Notes under the pieces: model-generated
What the model saw: only the letters and a program-made list of their open reading frames with translations
Told to the model about the DNA's origin: nothing
Databases searched by the model: none
In this document: piece by piece, positions 17,878 to 26,185 of the stretch
How the letters are laid out: each line of letters opens with the position of its first letter
Position numbering within the stretch: the stretch's first letter is position 1
Assembly: GCF_000314975.1 (NCBI RefSeq)
Contig: NZ_BAEN01000076.1
Span: 186,001 to 250,000, forward strand
Direction: 5' to 3'
DNA: 64,000 nt
From: Aliiglaciecola lipolytica E3
GTDB lineage: Bacteria; Pseudomonadota; Gammaproteobacteria; Enterobacterales; Alteromonadaceae
Position numbers and translations under genes: made by a program

Positions 17878-19338
17878 TTAGCGTCCTCTTGCTTCAATGC
17901 GGTTTGCAAATTCTTGCATAACGATCATGTACAATTCTTTACCCAAATAAAGGTCTTCTACTTTCGATTCCAAGCTAGGGTTATCATTGACTTCAATAAC
18001 GTACACTTGATTATTGACCTGTTTAATATCCACTCCATATAAACTCTTACCTACAATTGAACTGGCTTTTACCGCTGCATCTAATACCGGCTTAGGAACT
18101 TCAAAGGTCGGTAAGGTTTCAAAGTCACCTGAGAAATGTGCTTTAGAACCGTGGTTGTATATCTGCCAGTGATTGCGCGCCATAAAATAACGACAAGCAT
18201 AAATCGCTCGACCGTTTAACACACCGATACGCCAATCGAAATCGGTATACACGTATTCTTGAACCAAAACCAATGCAGATTTAGTCAACATTTCGGTTAG
18301 TTTTAATTTTAGTTCAACAAAGTTTTCCACCTTAAAGACGCCCATAGAAAAAGAGCTTTCTGGCAACTTCAATACGATTGGATAGCCAAACTCGGCGGCT
18401 ATCTTTTCACAAGTTTCGTCATTTGCATTAGACACGAAGCTGCTCTTCGGCGCGGGCACCTTGTTGTAGCTAAATGCATCGTGCAAAAATACCTTGTTAC
18501 AGCAGCGCAAAATAGATTGCGCATCATCAATAACCACTAGACCATCTTGCTCAGCTTTACGCGCTAAACGATAGGTATGATGATCTATTGCGGTTGTTTC
18601 ACGGATAAACAAAGCGTCATATTGACCAATATTATTAGCCTGTTTAGCGTTTATTAACTCTGCGTGTATCCCAACTTGTTCAGCAGCCTTTACAAAGCTC
18701 TTTAACGCTTTGCTGTCACTAGGCGGTGTTTTTTCTTGTTCGTTAACCAGAATCGCCATATCCCAACGGAATTTCTTCTTGTTGTAGTGATTACGCCAAG
18801 TAGATTGGGTGTAGTGTTCCAAACGCTGAATAAACACCGGCCAAGTTTTGCTGTCTAATTCGTTGCAGCCCACCACTGAGATTTGCACCCAGATCGAGTT
18901 TTCAGAGGGCTTTATTTTCAGGCGCAAAATAGGCGCAGGAAAACGCTCAAAAACGTGTTTTGAAAGCTTTTTAAAGTTTTCATTTTCAGTCCAGCCAAAA
19001 AATACCAAAATATCAACTTCTTGATTTTTGTTCTGACTTGGTAAAAACGCTTTAGCTAGCGTTAAGCCAGATTTTTCTTCTGATTCATGGCGGTTTAATG
19101 CGGTTAAATCATTAATGCAATTAACGCTGGGTAGTACTTTGTGCTGACGAGCTTCGGCAAGCAAAGAGCAATAGTAGCCCTCGCTTAAATACAGCGATGT
19201 ATTGCAAAGGTTTATAACCCGAGTTTTGGGTTCTCCTGCTTTAGGGTAGTCAGCCAGATATTGAGCAAAATCGATAATATTTGCATCAATTTGTGGAAGT
19301 CCATCTAAAGTGTCAACGACAACTAACGATTTATACAT
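17878..19338 (-). CDS. RimK-like ATP-grasp ligase with N-terminal RLAN domain
   Basis: A 486-residue amide-bond ligase. The first 150 or so residues match the RimK-like N-terminal domain found in stand-alone ligases of this type (start YKSLVVVDTLDGLP). The ATP-grasp fold covers about 280-480, with FGYPIVLKLPESSFSMGVFKV near 315, VQEYVYTDFDWRIGVL near 360 and the Mg-binding IEVNDNPSLESKVEDLY near 453. Relatives of E. coli RimK add glutamate residues to protein C-termini. It is the first gene of an operon with the GNAT/C39 fusion and RMD1. The target is unknown; a small secreted protein is encoded divergently at 19581 but no link is proven. Confidence 0.85.
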   Translation of the reverse strand: MYKSLVVVDTLDGLPQIDANIIDFAQYLADYPKAGEPKTRVINLCNTSLYLSEGYYCSLLAEARQHKVLPSVNCINDLTALNRHESEEKSGLTLAKAFLPSQNKNQEVDILVFFGWTENENFKKLSKHVFERFPAPILRLKIKPSENSIWVQISVVGCNELDSKTWPVFIQRLEHYTQSTWRNHYNKKKFRWDMAILVNEQEKTPPSDSKALKSFVKAAEQVGIHAELINAKQANNIGQYDALFIRETTAIDHHTYRLARKAEQDGLVVIDDAQSILRCCNKVFLHDAFSYNKVPAPKSSFVSNANDETCEKIAAEFGYPIVLKLPESSFSMGVFKVENFVELKLKLTEMLTKSALVLVQEYVYTDFDWRIGVLNGRAIYACRYFMARNHWQIYNHGSKAHFSGDFETLPTFEVPKPVLDAAVKASSIVGKSLYGVDIKQVNNQVYVIEVNDNPSLESKVEDLYLGKELYMIVMQEFANRIEARGR

Positions 19339-19580
19339 GCGTTTTTTTCACTCTTAAGTGTCAGTGTTTAAGCGGCTAAAAGTCTTTTCTTTCAACCTTA
19401 AAAAAGTGTGCGAAATATAGACTTTCCATTCGTAAATACAACAACAATAATAGTGCTAATTCACGAAAAATTATTGTCATCACGAACAAATTAATTTGCT
19501 GGTAAAAGTTAGTTATTGGGTTAAAAATTCAGCCACTTTTTAAACCAACTTAAATTCCTTACGTGAATTGGAGCTTTACA

Positions 19581-19814
19581 ATGAAAAAATGGTTTTTAAC
19601 TGCAGCTATGGCTGTATTGTCGATGAACGCTGCTATGGCACAAGAAGTTGCTGATGCAGAAACGGTTAAAGATTTGATGCAGTACTGTGTTGACGTTGCT
19701 GCGGAAGATGGCACTGGTGATTTGAGTAAACAAGAATTCGTTTTAAATTGCGTAAACGAAGAATTGGAATCTGAAGGCTACGCTAAAATTTCTGCATTGC
19801 CTAAAAAAGTATAA
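19581..19814 (+). CDS. Small secreted acidic protein with an EF-hand-like loop
   Basis: A 77-residue precursor with a strong signal peptide (MKKWFLTAAMAVLSMNAAMAQ) and a mature part of about 55 acidic residues. The mature part has two Cys (YCVDV and NCVNEE), likely disulfide-bonded, and EDGTGDLSKQEF, which resembles an EF-hand calcium loop but lacks the first Asp. The ATG at 19581 is preferred over an earlier in-frame codon because TTGGAG lies 8 nt upstream and the signal peptide starts there. It is divergent from the RimK-like operon (242 bp between) and followed by a stem-loop. No family was recognised. Confidence 0.75.
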   Translation: MKKWFLTAAMAVLSMNAAMAQEVADAETVKDLMQYCVDVAAEDGTGDLSKQEFVLNCVNEELESEGYAKISALPKKV

Positions 19815-19823
19815 TGATTAATA

Positions 19824-19844
19824 GGGGAGCGCTTGCGTCTCCCC
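19824..19844. terminator. Stem-loop between the small secreted protein gene and hdfR
   Basis: GGGGAG at 19824-19829 pairs with CTCCCC at 19839-19844, with further GC pairing possible inside. It lies between two converging genes and probably stops both. Confidence 0.65.
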
Positions 19845-19855
19845 ATACTTATGAT

Positions 19856-20683
19856 TTATTCGATACTCGTTGATGCGAGAGAATTTTTCACAAAATTAAC
19901 TACTTCAACGAGTTCTTCAATACCGTTATTTTCTATAACGTTTAAATAAATCCGCACGTTAAAGTCACTCTGAATATCTAATTTGTTCAATCCAGCGTAT
20001 TGACCTGAATCTGGCAGTAATGCACATCCCTTCTGGCTGCATGACAGTTGCTGTAGACCAATTTGATAACTACTGGTTTTTAGCCGCGCGTTACGGAGTT
20101 GTGGAAACTGTTGATAAATATTGTCGGTGACTTTATGACTCCACTCGATATGGATGTAATCTTCTAATTCGTCGCTTGTAGATTTAGCAAAAAAACTTAG
20201 CGGGATTTCAAGGATTTGGCTCGTTTCCACATTATCTAGTTTGAGTGGCTCTGTGGTAAATGCCATATCAATAGTACGCTCATGCAATTGTCGAGATAAT
20301 AACTCGGTATTACCAAGATCAGTGCGTAACGATACGTGTGGAAATTGTTGAGCGACGTTACAAAGTGCATTATCAAGTGACAGATAAAACGCATTTGGTG
20401 TGGTGGCGACACTCAAGAATCGAGTACTTTTGTGATTCAACGCTTGTTTAGCTTCTAACAGTTTTGCTGACAATTGTTTGGCATAAGGAATTAATTGCTC
20501 GCCAGCTGGAGTCAGCTGAATGCTGTTTCGATTGCGGATGAATAATGCGGTATTAAAGTATTCTTCAAGCAGCTTGATACGCGCGCTAACCGCTGATTGG
20601 GTTAAATATAGATTGTCTGCTGCTTTGCCAAAATGGCGTGTATTAGCCACTTCCAAAAACGTACTTAAAAAACGGATGTCCAC
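19856..20683 (-). CDS. hdfR: LysR-family regulator HdfR
   Basis: A 275-residue LysR-type regulator. The N-terminal HTH (FLSTFLEVANTRHFGKAADNLYLTQSAVSARIKLLE, residues about 5-40 described in pieces) matches HdfR closely, including the TRHFGKAA and LFIRNRNSIQLTPAGE features. The rest is a LysR effector-binding domain of normal length. In E. coli HdfR represses flhDC and activates gltBD. Here no maoP-like gene sits next to it; a 55-residue protein gene lies upstream on the same strand with a stem-loop between them. Confidence 0.85.
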   Translation of the reverse strand: MDIRFLSTFLEVANTRHFGKAADNLYLTQSAVSARIKLLEEYFNTALFIRNRNSIQLTPAGEQLIPYAKQLSAKLLEAKQALNHKSTRFLSVATTPNAFYLSLDNALCNVAQQFPHVSLRTDLGNTELLSRQLHERTIDMAFTTEPLKLDNVETSQILEIPLSFFAKSTSDELEDYIHIEWSHKVTDNIYQQFPQLRNARLKTSSYQIGLQQLSCSQKGCALLPDSGQYAGLNKLDIQSDFNVRIYLNVIENNGIEELVEVVNFVKNSLASTSIE

Positions 20684-20736
20684 AACAAATTCACGAATTT
20701 GACTAGATTATCCGTTTAATACGTTAATTAAGCAGA

Positions 20737-20763
20737 TTTAGCAAGCCTTTTGGGCCTGCTAAA
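20737..20763 (-). terminator. Stem-loop between the 55-residue protein gene and hdfR
   Basis: TTTAGCA at 20737-20743 pairs with TGCTAAA at 20757-20763, with GCC/GGC pairing inside. It lies just after the stop of the small gene on the minus strand and before the hdfR start. A T-run is weak. Confidence 0.5.
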
Positions 20764-20773
20764 CCTTTAAAAC

Positions 20774-20941
20774 TTAATGATATTGAGATTGTCTGTCGCG
20801 CTCTCTACTCAACTTTTTACTGTCTCGTTTGCGCTTTTCAATATCATTCATACGTTTGTTTTTGTGCACCGCGTCAGAATTGTTGTTCATCCAGTCAGAA
20901 TTATCAAAATCTTCTTTTTCGCGTCTGTAATCTTTGCTCAT
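20774..20941 (-). CDS. Small highly charged hypothetical protein (55 aa)
   Basis: A complete minus-strand frame starts at ATG (complement of 20939-20941) and ends at TAA (complement of 20774-20776). It encodes 55 residues, more than half charged or polar, starting MSKDYRREKEDFDNSDWMNN and ending SRERDRQSQYH. GGTGAG lies about 6 nt before the start. There is no signal peptide or membrane segment. The composition suggests a small cytoplasmic, possibly nucleic-acid-binding or disordered protein. No family was recognised. A plus-strand frame over the same bases is taken as its antisense shadow because it is hydrophobic without structure and lacks a ribosome site. Confidence 0.6.
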   Translation of the reverse strand: MSKDYRREKEDFDNSDWMNNNSDAVHKNKRMNDIEKRKRDSKKLSRERDRQSQYH

Positions 20942-21013
20942 TTTAGCTCACCAGTTAAACTTCTATTACTCAATCAAAATAAAATGCGAGTTTCGCTCAT
21001 CTTGTTTTTATGA

Positions 21014-21328
21014 GTGAGAATATAATTGCAACTTCCAATCATGCTGTGAAACAAAAAATATTCATCATCAGGATAAATATAATTGTTGCAGAACTGGTAT
21101 CCGAATTGCTCTTTTTTAAATCCGTTACACAGTGAGACTACTTCCGTGCTAAAGCCTGGCCTTCAGATGTAGCTCGGGATTTATCCCGTGGATTGTTTGA
21201 TTTTATCTTACGAGGCTAAAGCTCCGCCTACAGGTGTAGCACGGGATTTATCCCGTGGTTTGCTTGAATTTACCCTACGAGGCTAAAGCTCCGCCTATAG
21301 ATGTAGCACGGGATTTATCCCGTGAGAG
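21014..21328. repeat. Intergenic region with three copies of the 67-bp palindromic repeat
   Basis: No gene is seen here. From about 21143 to 21325 there are units beginning TGTAGC at 21168, 21235 and 21302, an exact 67-bp period. Each has a hairpin core CGGGATTTATCCCG and, between cores, GAGGCTAAAGCTCCGCC. The same unit forms a six-copy array at 25717-26119. The array abuts the stop codon of the VOC gene. Confidence 0.85.
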
Positions 21329-21706
21329 TTACTGCATAGAATGTAAGCCGAACATATTACCTTCACTATCAAATGCCAATACGATAAAACCATAATCGCC
21401 AATCGACATCTTTTCGCGCTGAATCTTGCCTCCGGCATCTTCAACTCTCGCTGCTTCAATCGCACAATCATCACATGAAAAATAAACTAGCGTACTATTG
21501 CCGCCTGCAGGAAAACCAGACATCTTCACGAGCGCGCCAGAGGCCCCGTATTTCTCCATGTCAGAAGGAAAGGCGAGCATATCAACATTAGAATCACTGG
21601 GATCGCCAAGCTGTTCTAATTCAATTTTAAACACCGTTTCATAGAATTTTTTTGCACGCTCTTTGTTATCAATATAAATTTCAAACCAGCCCACTGGATT
21701 AGACAT
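21329..21706 (-). CDS. VOC (glyoxalase-like) family protein
   Basis: A 125-residue single vicinal-oxygen-chelate domain protein. The start MSNPVGWFEIYIDNKERAKKF is typical of the PhnB/glyoxalase-like group acting as small cytoplasmic enzymes or binding proteins; the two beta-alpha-beta modules end in DSEGNMFGLHSM with the conserved Gly-Asn. Metal ligand positions are incomplete, so activity cannot be predicted. It is separate from the SDR gene upstream by 71 bp, and its 3' end touches the repeat array. Confidence 0.8.
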   Translation of the reverse strand: MSNPVGWFEIYIDNKERAKKFYETVFKIELEQLGDPSDSNVDMLAFPSDMEKYGASGALVKMSGFPAGGNSTLVYFSCDDCAIEAARVEDAGGKIQREKMSIGDYGFIVLAFDSEGNMFGLHSMQ

Positions 21707-21777
21707 ATTTAGCTCCTATTTTATCTATCAAAACGTAACCGAAAAAGTATAGGTCACTTTCTGAAAACTAACGCTTT

Positions 21778-22563
21778 TTAAGCCGTGAAACTGCGAAATA
21801 AACCGTTTATTCGTCTTACCATCCAACGCGGATAGTGAGTAGCATATTGCACTATTAATTTATTAGTGATTTTATCTAAAAATATCACATCACCTTTCAT
21901 CATTGCGTTGTATGCATCAGCAGTAAGTGATTCTGGTTGAGCTTTGAATATGCGTGGAATATATTTTTCGACGCCATGAGCTTCTCGCAGCATTTTAGTT
22001 TCAGTTATCCCCGGACAGACACAAGTGACAGATACTCCTGTGCCTTTTAATTCTTCTGAAACCCCTTCACTGAACGACAGCACAAATGCTTTACTCGCAC
22101 CATAAGCGCTAAAGTTTGGAGTTGGCATAAAGCTAGCGATTGAACCCAAATTAACTATCTTTCCTTTACCACGTGCAATCATCGGGTTAACAAAAACTCT
22201 TGTCATATTGACCAAACTTTGGATATTTAACTGAATTAAATTATTCAAACCTTCTTCTTCAGCATTATGCAGTGGTGCTATTTGCATCATCCCTGCATTA
22301 TTGACCAAAATATCGATGTCTATTTTGTCAGTAGTTAATCGCTTAAGTAGATTTTTGGCACTGTCAATATGACAAAGATCCATGGCATACACATAACTCC
22401 TGATCGCATATCTAGTTGATAAATAAACAGATAACTCATCAAGTTTTTGTTGGTTTCGCGCGACTAATACCACGTCATGGCCTTTTTTGGCAAAGGTTTC
22501 AGCAAAGCTCTTACCTATGCCTTCTGACGCTCCCGTTATTAAAGTCGTGTTTAATTTAGTCAT
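21778..22563 (-). CDS. Short-chain dehydrogenase/reductase
   Basis: A 261-residue classical SDR. The nucleotide-binding motif is TLITGASEGIGKSFAE near residue 7, NNAGMM follows near 87, and the catalytic Ser-Tyr-Lys set is seen as LGSIASFMPTPNFSAYGASKAFV near 137-157. The family pattern is of NAD(P)-dependent oxidoreductases acting on small ketones or acyl substrates. The ATG at 22563 has AGGACAG just upstream; a longer frame reaching 22692 adds about 43 residues without SDR similarity and is probably not translated. The gene is divergent from the KAP NTPase gene. Confidence 0.82.
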   Translation of the reverse strand: MTKLNTTLITGASEGIGKSFAETFAKKGHDVVLVARNQQKLDELSVYLSTRYAIRSYVYAMDLCHIDSAKNLLKRLTTDKIDIDILVNNAGMMQIAPLHNAEEEGLNNLIQLNIQSLVNMTRVFVNPMIARGKGKIVNLGSIASFMPTPNFSAYGASKAFVLSFSEGVSEELKGTGVSVTCVCPGITETKMLREAHGVEKYIPRIFKAQPESLTADAYNAMMKGDVIFLDKITNKLIVQYATHYPRWMVRRINGLFRSFTA

Positions 22564-22752
22564 AAACTGTCCTAGCGTTCTGTCAAAATGAATTGCCGTT
22601 ATTCCAACAAGTTTAGGTGCTATATGCATTAATAACACATGCTTTAAATCACTTTGCACCACTTTTGTTTTTGAGCTGTATGTTTTTTGCACTATCGTTT
22701 GGTTTGGTTGATACTATTTGAATAGGCTTGAAAGTGAAAACGGATTTGGACC

Positions 22753-25695
22753 ATGCAAGTTGAGGTTGAACAAGCGACTACTAAGAGTGACTCATATAAG
22801 AGAAAAGTCGCAGAAGATTTTGTTGCAAATAAATTAGCAAAAGAACCTATGCAAAAATCTGCATTTCCTAAAGCTCGTTTTATTTTAGCTATTGTTATCA
22901 TTTTGACGGGTATTTTAGCTTGTATTTTGATCACAAAAGTTACGCCCCTAAACCCAACTCCTCTGATTTCTCCGTTTAATATCTTCAGCCCCATGAGTTG
23001 GTATTATCCACTAGAGCGCAATGCGGCATTAAGATTGAATCTGGTTGATACCAACTCAACAATCAGTGCCTATCAAGTGGATGAAAATCAACTCGCATTG
23101 CAATTTGAAGATGGCAGTTTGCTGTACTTGGCTAACCATAACGTTTCGCAAGTCAATTCGGCTAATGCTGATATTGATATGCCAGTCTTAAATAGAAACT
23201 TTACGTTAAGGTCGGCGTCTAACAATCAGGATATTTCGAATGATTTATTTAATGGTATTGATGGGTTATTCGACCCGTTATTTCGACAAAATGTTGGAAT
23301 CGGGCAAGTCAGTATCATCGGCTATTTATCGCGGAGCCAACCGCTCACCAACGACGATTTAGATCGCTTACGGCAGTCGCCTATGACAGCCAAAGCCGCT
23401 GAGCCTAAACAAAAAATTAGTTCATATGATCCCCCACAAGAACAAAAAACCAGTGCCCTTAATCCGGCTTTTGCGCAAGACCAGTCTACTTTATTGGCGC
23501 AATCAGTAGCCGATTACATTACTTCTAATTACCCTATCTCGGCATCAAATATTGTGGTTGGTGGATATGGTTTCGATCGCCATTACAGCGATGATTGGCA
23601 GGTTGGTTCTGGCCCCAATAACGGCGTGTTTGTGTCGATAATACCTGCTGTGTCTGAGGCTAGTTGGACTGCGTTACCCGATAGAGAAGTTAGCCCTATA
23701 GTGATTCCAGTACCGCAACTAATAGATAAAAGTTGGGAAATTTATAACCGAGATATTATTGTTTATCGAGATGGTTCAATCAGCACGAAAACCGAGGCTA
23801 TTCTCCCCAGTGCCCTCAATCGACATGACTTAGATGCGTTTGCTAAATCGAATTGGGCCACTGAAATAGAAGATATGCAACATCAGGTTTTTCCTTCGCC
23901 AATTGCTCTACTTTTACTCGTTGGCAGTGTTTTTATTGCGCTTAGAGTGCTGGTGGTAGGACAGGGGCAAAAAGATGTAGAAGTGATTAGGTCACAGCAA
24001 CTTATCGATAGTTTCGTTTCCGACTCTCCGGCTAACGATTTGACACAAGACAAACTCGGGTTTCAGGAGATCTCTTCCGCATTATCACGTTTTTTGCGTA
24101 ATTCCGGTACAAAGGCACCATTGACCATCGCGATTACAGGATTATGGGGAAGTGGAAAATCATCATTAATGTATTTTTTAAAACAAAACCTAGAAAGTTT
24201 TCGCCTACACCCCGTGTGGGTAAACGCTTGGCATCATCAAAATGAAGAACAATTTTTGGCAGGTCTGTTAAGCGCAATCCAAAGCCACGCTATTCCCCCT
24301 TTTTGGACTGCCGCTGGCATGTTGTATCGCTGGAACTTATTAAAAATGCGCTGGGTAGAAGCACCCCTATTTTTCTTTTCGGTTACGGTTATATTTTTAT
24401 GTTCGCTTGGGTACATATTAACTTCTGGGGAAGCGACACTAAAACCACTTTCAGACTTTTCGACTGAATCAATTCCTTATTTAGGCGCGGTGTTTGGAGC
24501 TTTTTCATTGCTTAGAGGTGGTATGGATCGAATCTCCGGTATGGTGAATACCAACCCACTAAAAAGTCTATTTCGCAGCCCCGGCAGAAATTTGGACTTG
24601 CGCGCAAACTTAGGTCTACGCGAAAAATTTGCAAAAGAGTTTAGTCTTCTGTGTAACGCTTTAGGTGATAGCACACTAACCATCTTTATTGATGATTTGG
24701 ATAGATGCAAAGAGCAACGAATTATGGATGTGATGGAAACAATTAACTATCTCGTTTCCAGTGGTGACTGCTACATTATTGTTGGGATGGAAAGAGAGCC
24801 TATAGAGAATGCTATTTGTAGTTATTATCAGAGTACCCATACTGATGTTGATCAAGATGCGTTAAAAATCAAAGCTAAACGTTACCTTGAAAAGATTATC
24901 AATATTGAAATTCCCGTGCCTACTGCGTCAAGTGATCAATTCGATGGTTTGGTATCTAGTAATATTTCAGCACCGCCAGAGGCCAAATTTACTTGGTTAA
25001 AGCCGTTGCTGATATTTCTAGTATTTATTGCCAGTTTCCTAATAGGCAGTTATTTCTCAAGCCTCATCAATAATGAGCAACCTATATCATCAGTTGACAA
25101 ACCCGTTATTGAAACTGCCACAACACAACAAAACACTGAAGGTGATAATCTTGCTGTTCAACAACAAGAAAGCAGCATAGAAACGACCATGCAGTCTGAA
25201 CAACCCAAAATACTAAATTACAAAACCTTTGAATCTAAGGAATACGTCTATTGGTTAATGCTCCCAGTGTTATTGTTGACGTTGTTTGCGTTGTTAATTC
25301 GTGTAGAACGATTTAGACAACGCAAACGCATTGTTGAAAATGATTCCGATGAATTTCTTCACGCAGTCTCTTTATGGGCAAAAGTACTAGGGATCTCTCA
25401 TCGCACCCCTAGAAATATTAAACGATATGTAAATAGGGCGCGTTATCTTGCTATGCGAAACTACGAATCCGGAGCTGGCATACGAGAAGCGAATTTAGTC
25501 ACTCTGACCGCTATTTTAGAGTTTAACCGCGGTCAGTTGGATGAAGATAGCGATGGGCATTTAGTGCCAGTTCCTGAAATAGCAGATCAAGAATTACAAA
25601 CTCAAATTAATCTCTTGCTCAATCAATCAGAAAAAATCGACTTAACGAAACGACAAAAGTTTATGTATTGGGTGCGCGGCGTCAACGTCAATTAA
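22753..25695 (+). CDS. Membrane KAP-family P-loop NTPase with periplasmic OmpA-like region
   Basis: A 980-residue protein. A membrane helix near 43-62 is followed by a periplasmic segment to about 380 whose residues 245-300 (QSVADYITSNYPIS, then IVVGGYG) recall an OmpA/MotB-type domain. A second helix near 384-402 leads to the cytoplasmic KAP domain: Walker A GLWGSGKS at 463-470, two helices inserted near 540-585 as is typical for KAP, and Walker B with FIDDLDRC (Asp 647, 648, 650). Two more helices near 755 and 835 and an arginine-rich tail follow. Some KAP proteins, such as PifA, exclude phages; the role of this one is unknown. It has no partner genes and is followed by a repeat array. Confidence 0.82.
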   Translation: MQVEVEQATTKSDSYKRKVAEDFVANKLAKEPMQKSAFPKARFILAIVIILTGILACILITKVTPLNPTPLISPFNIFSPMSWYYPLERNAALRLNLVDTNSTISAYQVDENQLALQFEDGSLLYLANHNVSQVNSANADIDMPVLNRNFTLRSASNNQDISNDLFNGIDGLFDPLFRQNVGIGQVSIIGYLSRSQPLTNDDLDRLRQSPMTAKAAEPKQKISSYDPPQEQKTSALNPAFAQDQSTLLAQSVADYITSNYPISASNIVVGGYGFDRHYSDDWQVGSGPNNGVFVSIIPAVSEASWTALPDREVSPIVIPVPQLIDKSWEIYNRDIIVYRDGSISTKTEAILPSALNRHDLDAFAKSNWATEIEDMQHQVFPSPIALLLLVGSVFIALRVLVVGQGQKDVEVIRSQQLIDSFVSDSPANDLTQDKLGFQEISSALSRFLRNSGTKAPLTIAITGLWGSGKSSLMYFLKQNLESFRLHPVWVNAWHHQNEEQFLAGLLSAIQSHAIPPFWTAAGMLYRWNLLKMRWVEAPLFFFSVTVIFLCSLGYILTSGEATLKPLSDFSTESIPYLGAVFGAFSLLRGGMDRISGMVNTNPLKSLFRSPGRNLDLRANLGLREKFAKEFSLLCNALGDSTLTIFIDDLDRCKEQRIMDVMETINYLVSSGDCYIIVGMEREPIENAICSYYQSTHTDVDQDALKIKAKRYLEKIINIEIPVPTASSDQFDGLVSSNISAPPEAKFTWLKPLLIFLVFIASFLIGSYFSSLINNEQPISSVDKPVIETATTQQNTEGDNLAVQQQESSIETTMQSEQPKILNYKTFESKEYVYWLMLPVLLLTLFALLIRVERFRQRKRIVENDSDEFLHAVSLWAKVLGISHRTPRNIKRYVNRARYLAMRNYESGAGIREANLVTLTAILEFNRGQLDEDSDGHLVPVPEIADQELQTQINLLLNQSEKIDLTKRQKFMYWVRGVNVN

Positions 25696-25716
25696 ATTGT
25701 GTTATTTATCTAGGTA

Positions 25717-26119
25717 GCCGATGTCGCCCGGGATTTATCCTGTGGATTAATTGATTATACCTCACGAGGCTAAAGCCTCGCCTACAGGTGTAACCCGGGA
25801 TTTATCCCGTGGCTTGTTTAATTCTATCTCACGAGGCTAAAGCCCCGCCTACAGGTGTAGCACGGGATTTATCCCGTGGTTTGTTTGATTGTACCTCACG
25901 AGGCTAAAGCCTCGCCTACAGGTGTAGCACGGGATTTATTCCGTGGATTATTTGATTCTACCTCACGAGGCTAAAGCCCCGCCTACAGGTGTAGCACGGG
26001 ATTTATCCCGTGGCTTGTTTAATTCTATCTCACGAGGCTAAAGCCCCGTCTACAGGTGTAGCACGGGATTTATTCCGTGGATTATTTGATTCTACCTCTC
26101 GAGGCTAAAGCCTCGCTGA
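25717..26119. repeat. Tandem array of six 67-bp palindromic units
   Basis: Units start with TGT at 25722, 25789, 25856, 25923, 25990 and 26057, exactly 67 bp apart. Each unit holds an imperfect palindrome CACGGGATTTATCCCGTG, a variable AT-rich linker, and GAGGCTAAAGCCTC followed by CGCCTACAGG, so each could form two hairpins. Copies differ at a few positions (for example CCTCGCC versus CCCCGCC). The array fills the 490-bp gap between the KAP gene and the TM2/pilin-like gene, with no gene inside. Confidence 0.9.
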
Positions 26120-26185
26120 CAAATACCTTTACTTGTCAGCTTCTCCTTAATCTGAATATAATGTCATCAAAAATAAGGAGTTAGC

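Noticed and set aside
15889-19338. A ribosomal peptide natural-product cluster
   Set aside because: There is no recognisable precursor peptide or dedicated exporter in the operon; the divergent secreted protein has a Sec signal and no peptidase-type leader.
20777-21013. Plus-strand 78-codon open frame
   Set aside because: It is antisense to the 55-residue minus-strand gene, has no ribosome site and its composition is what the complement of a charged coding sequence gives.
21778-22692. Longer SDR protein starting at 22692
   Set aside because: The extra 43 residues show no SDR similarity, and the ATG at 22563 has a ribosome site and the standard start of the fold.
22753-25695. KAP gene as part of a multi-gene defence system
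   Set aside because: No nuclease, methyltransferase or other defence gene lies beside it; the neighbours are an SDR gene and a repeat array.
25717-26119. CRISPR array
   Set aside because: The whole 67-bp unit repeats, including the linkers, so there are no unique spacers, and no cas genes are nearby.
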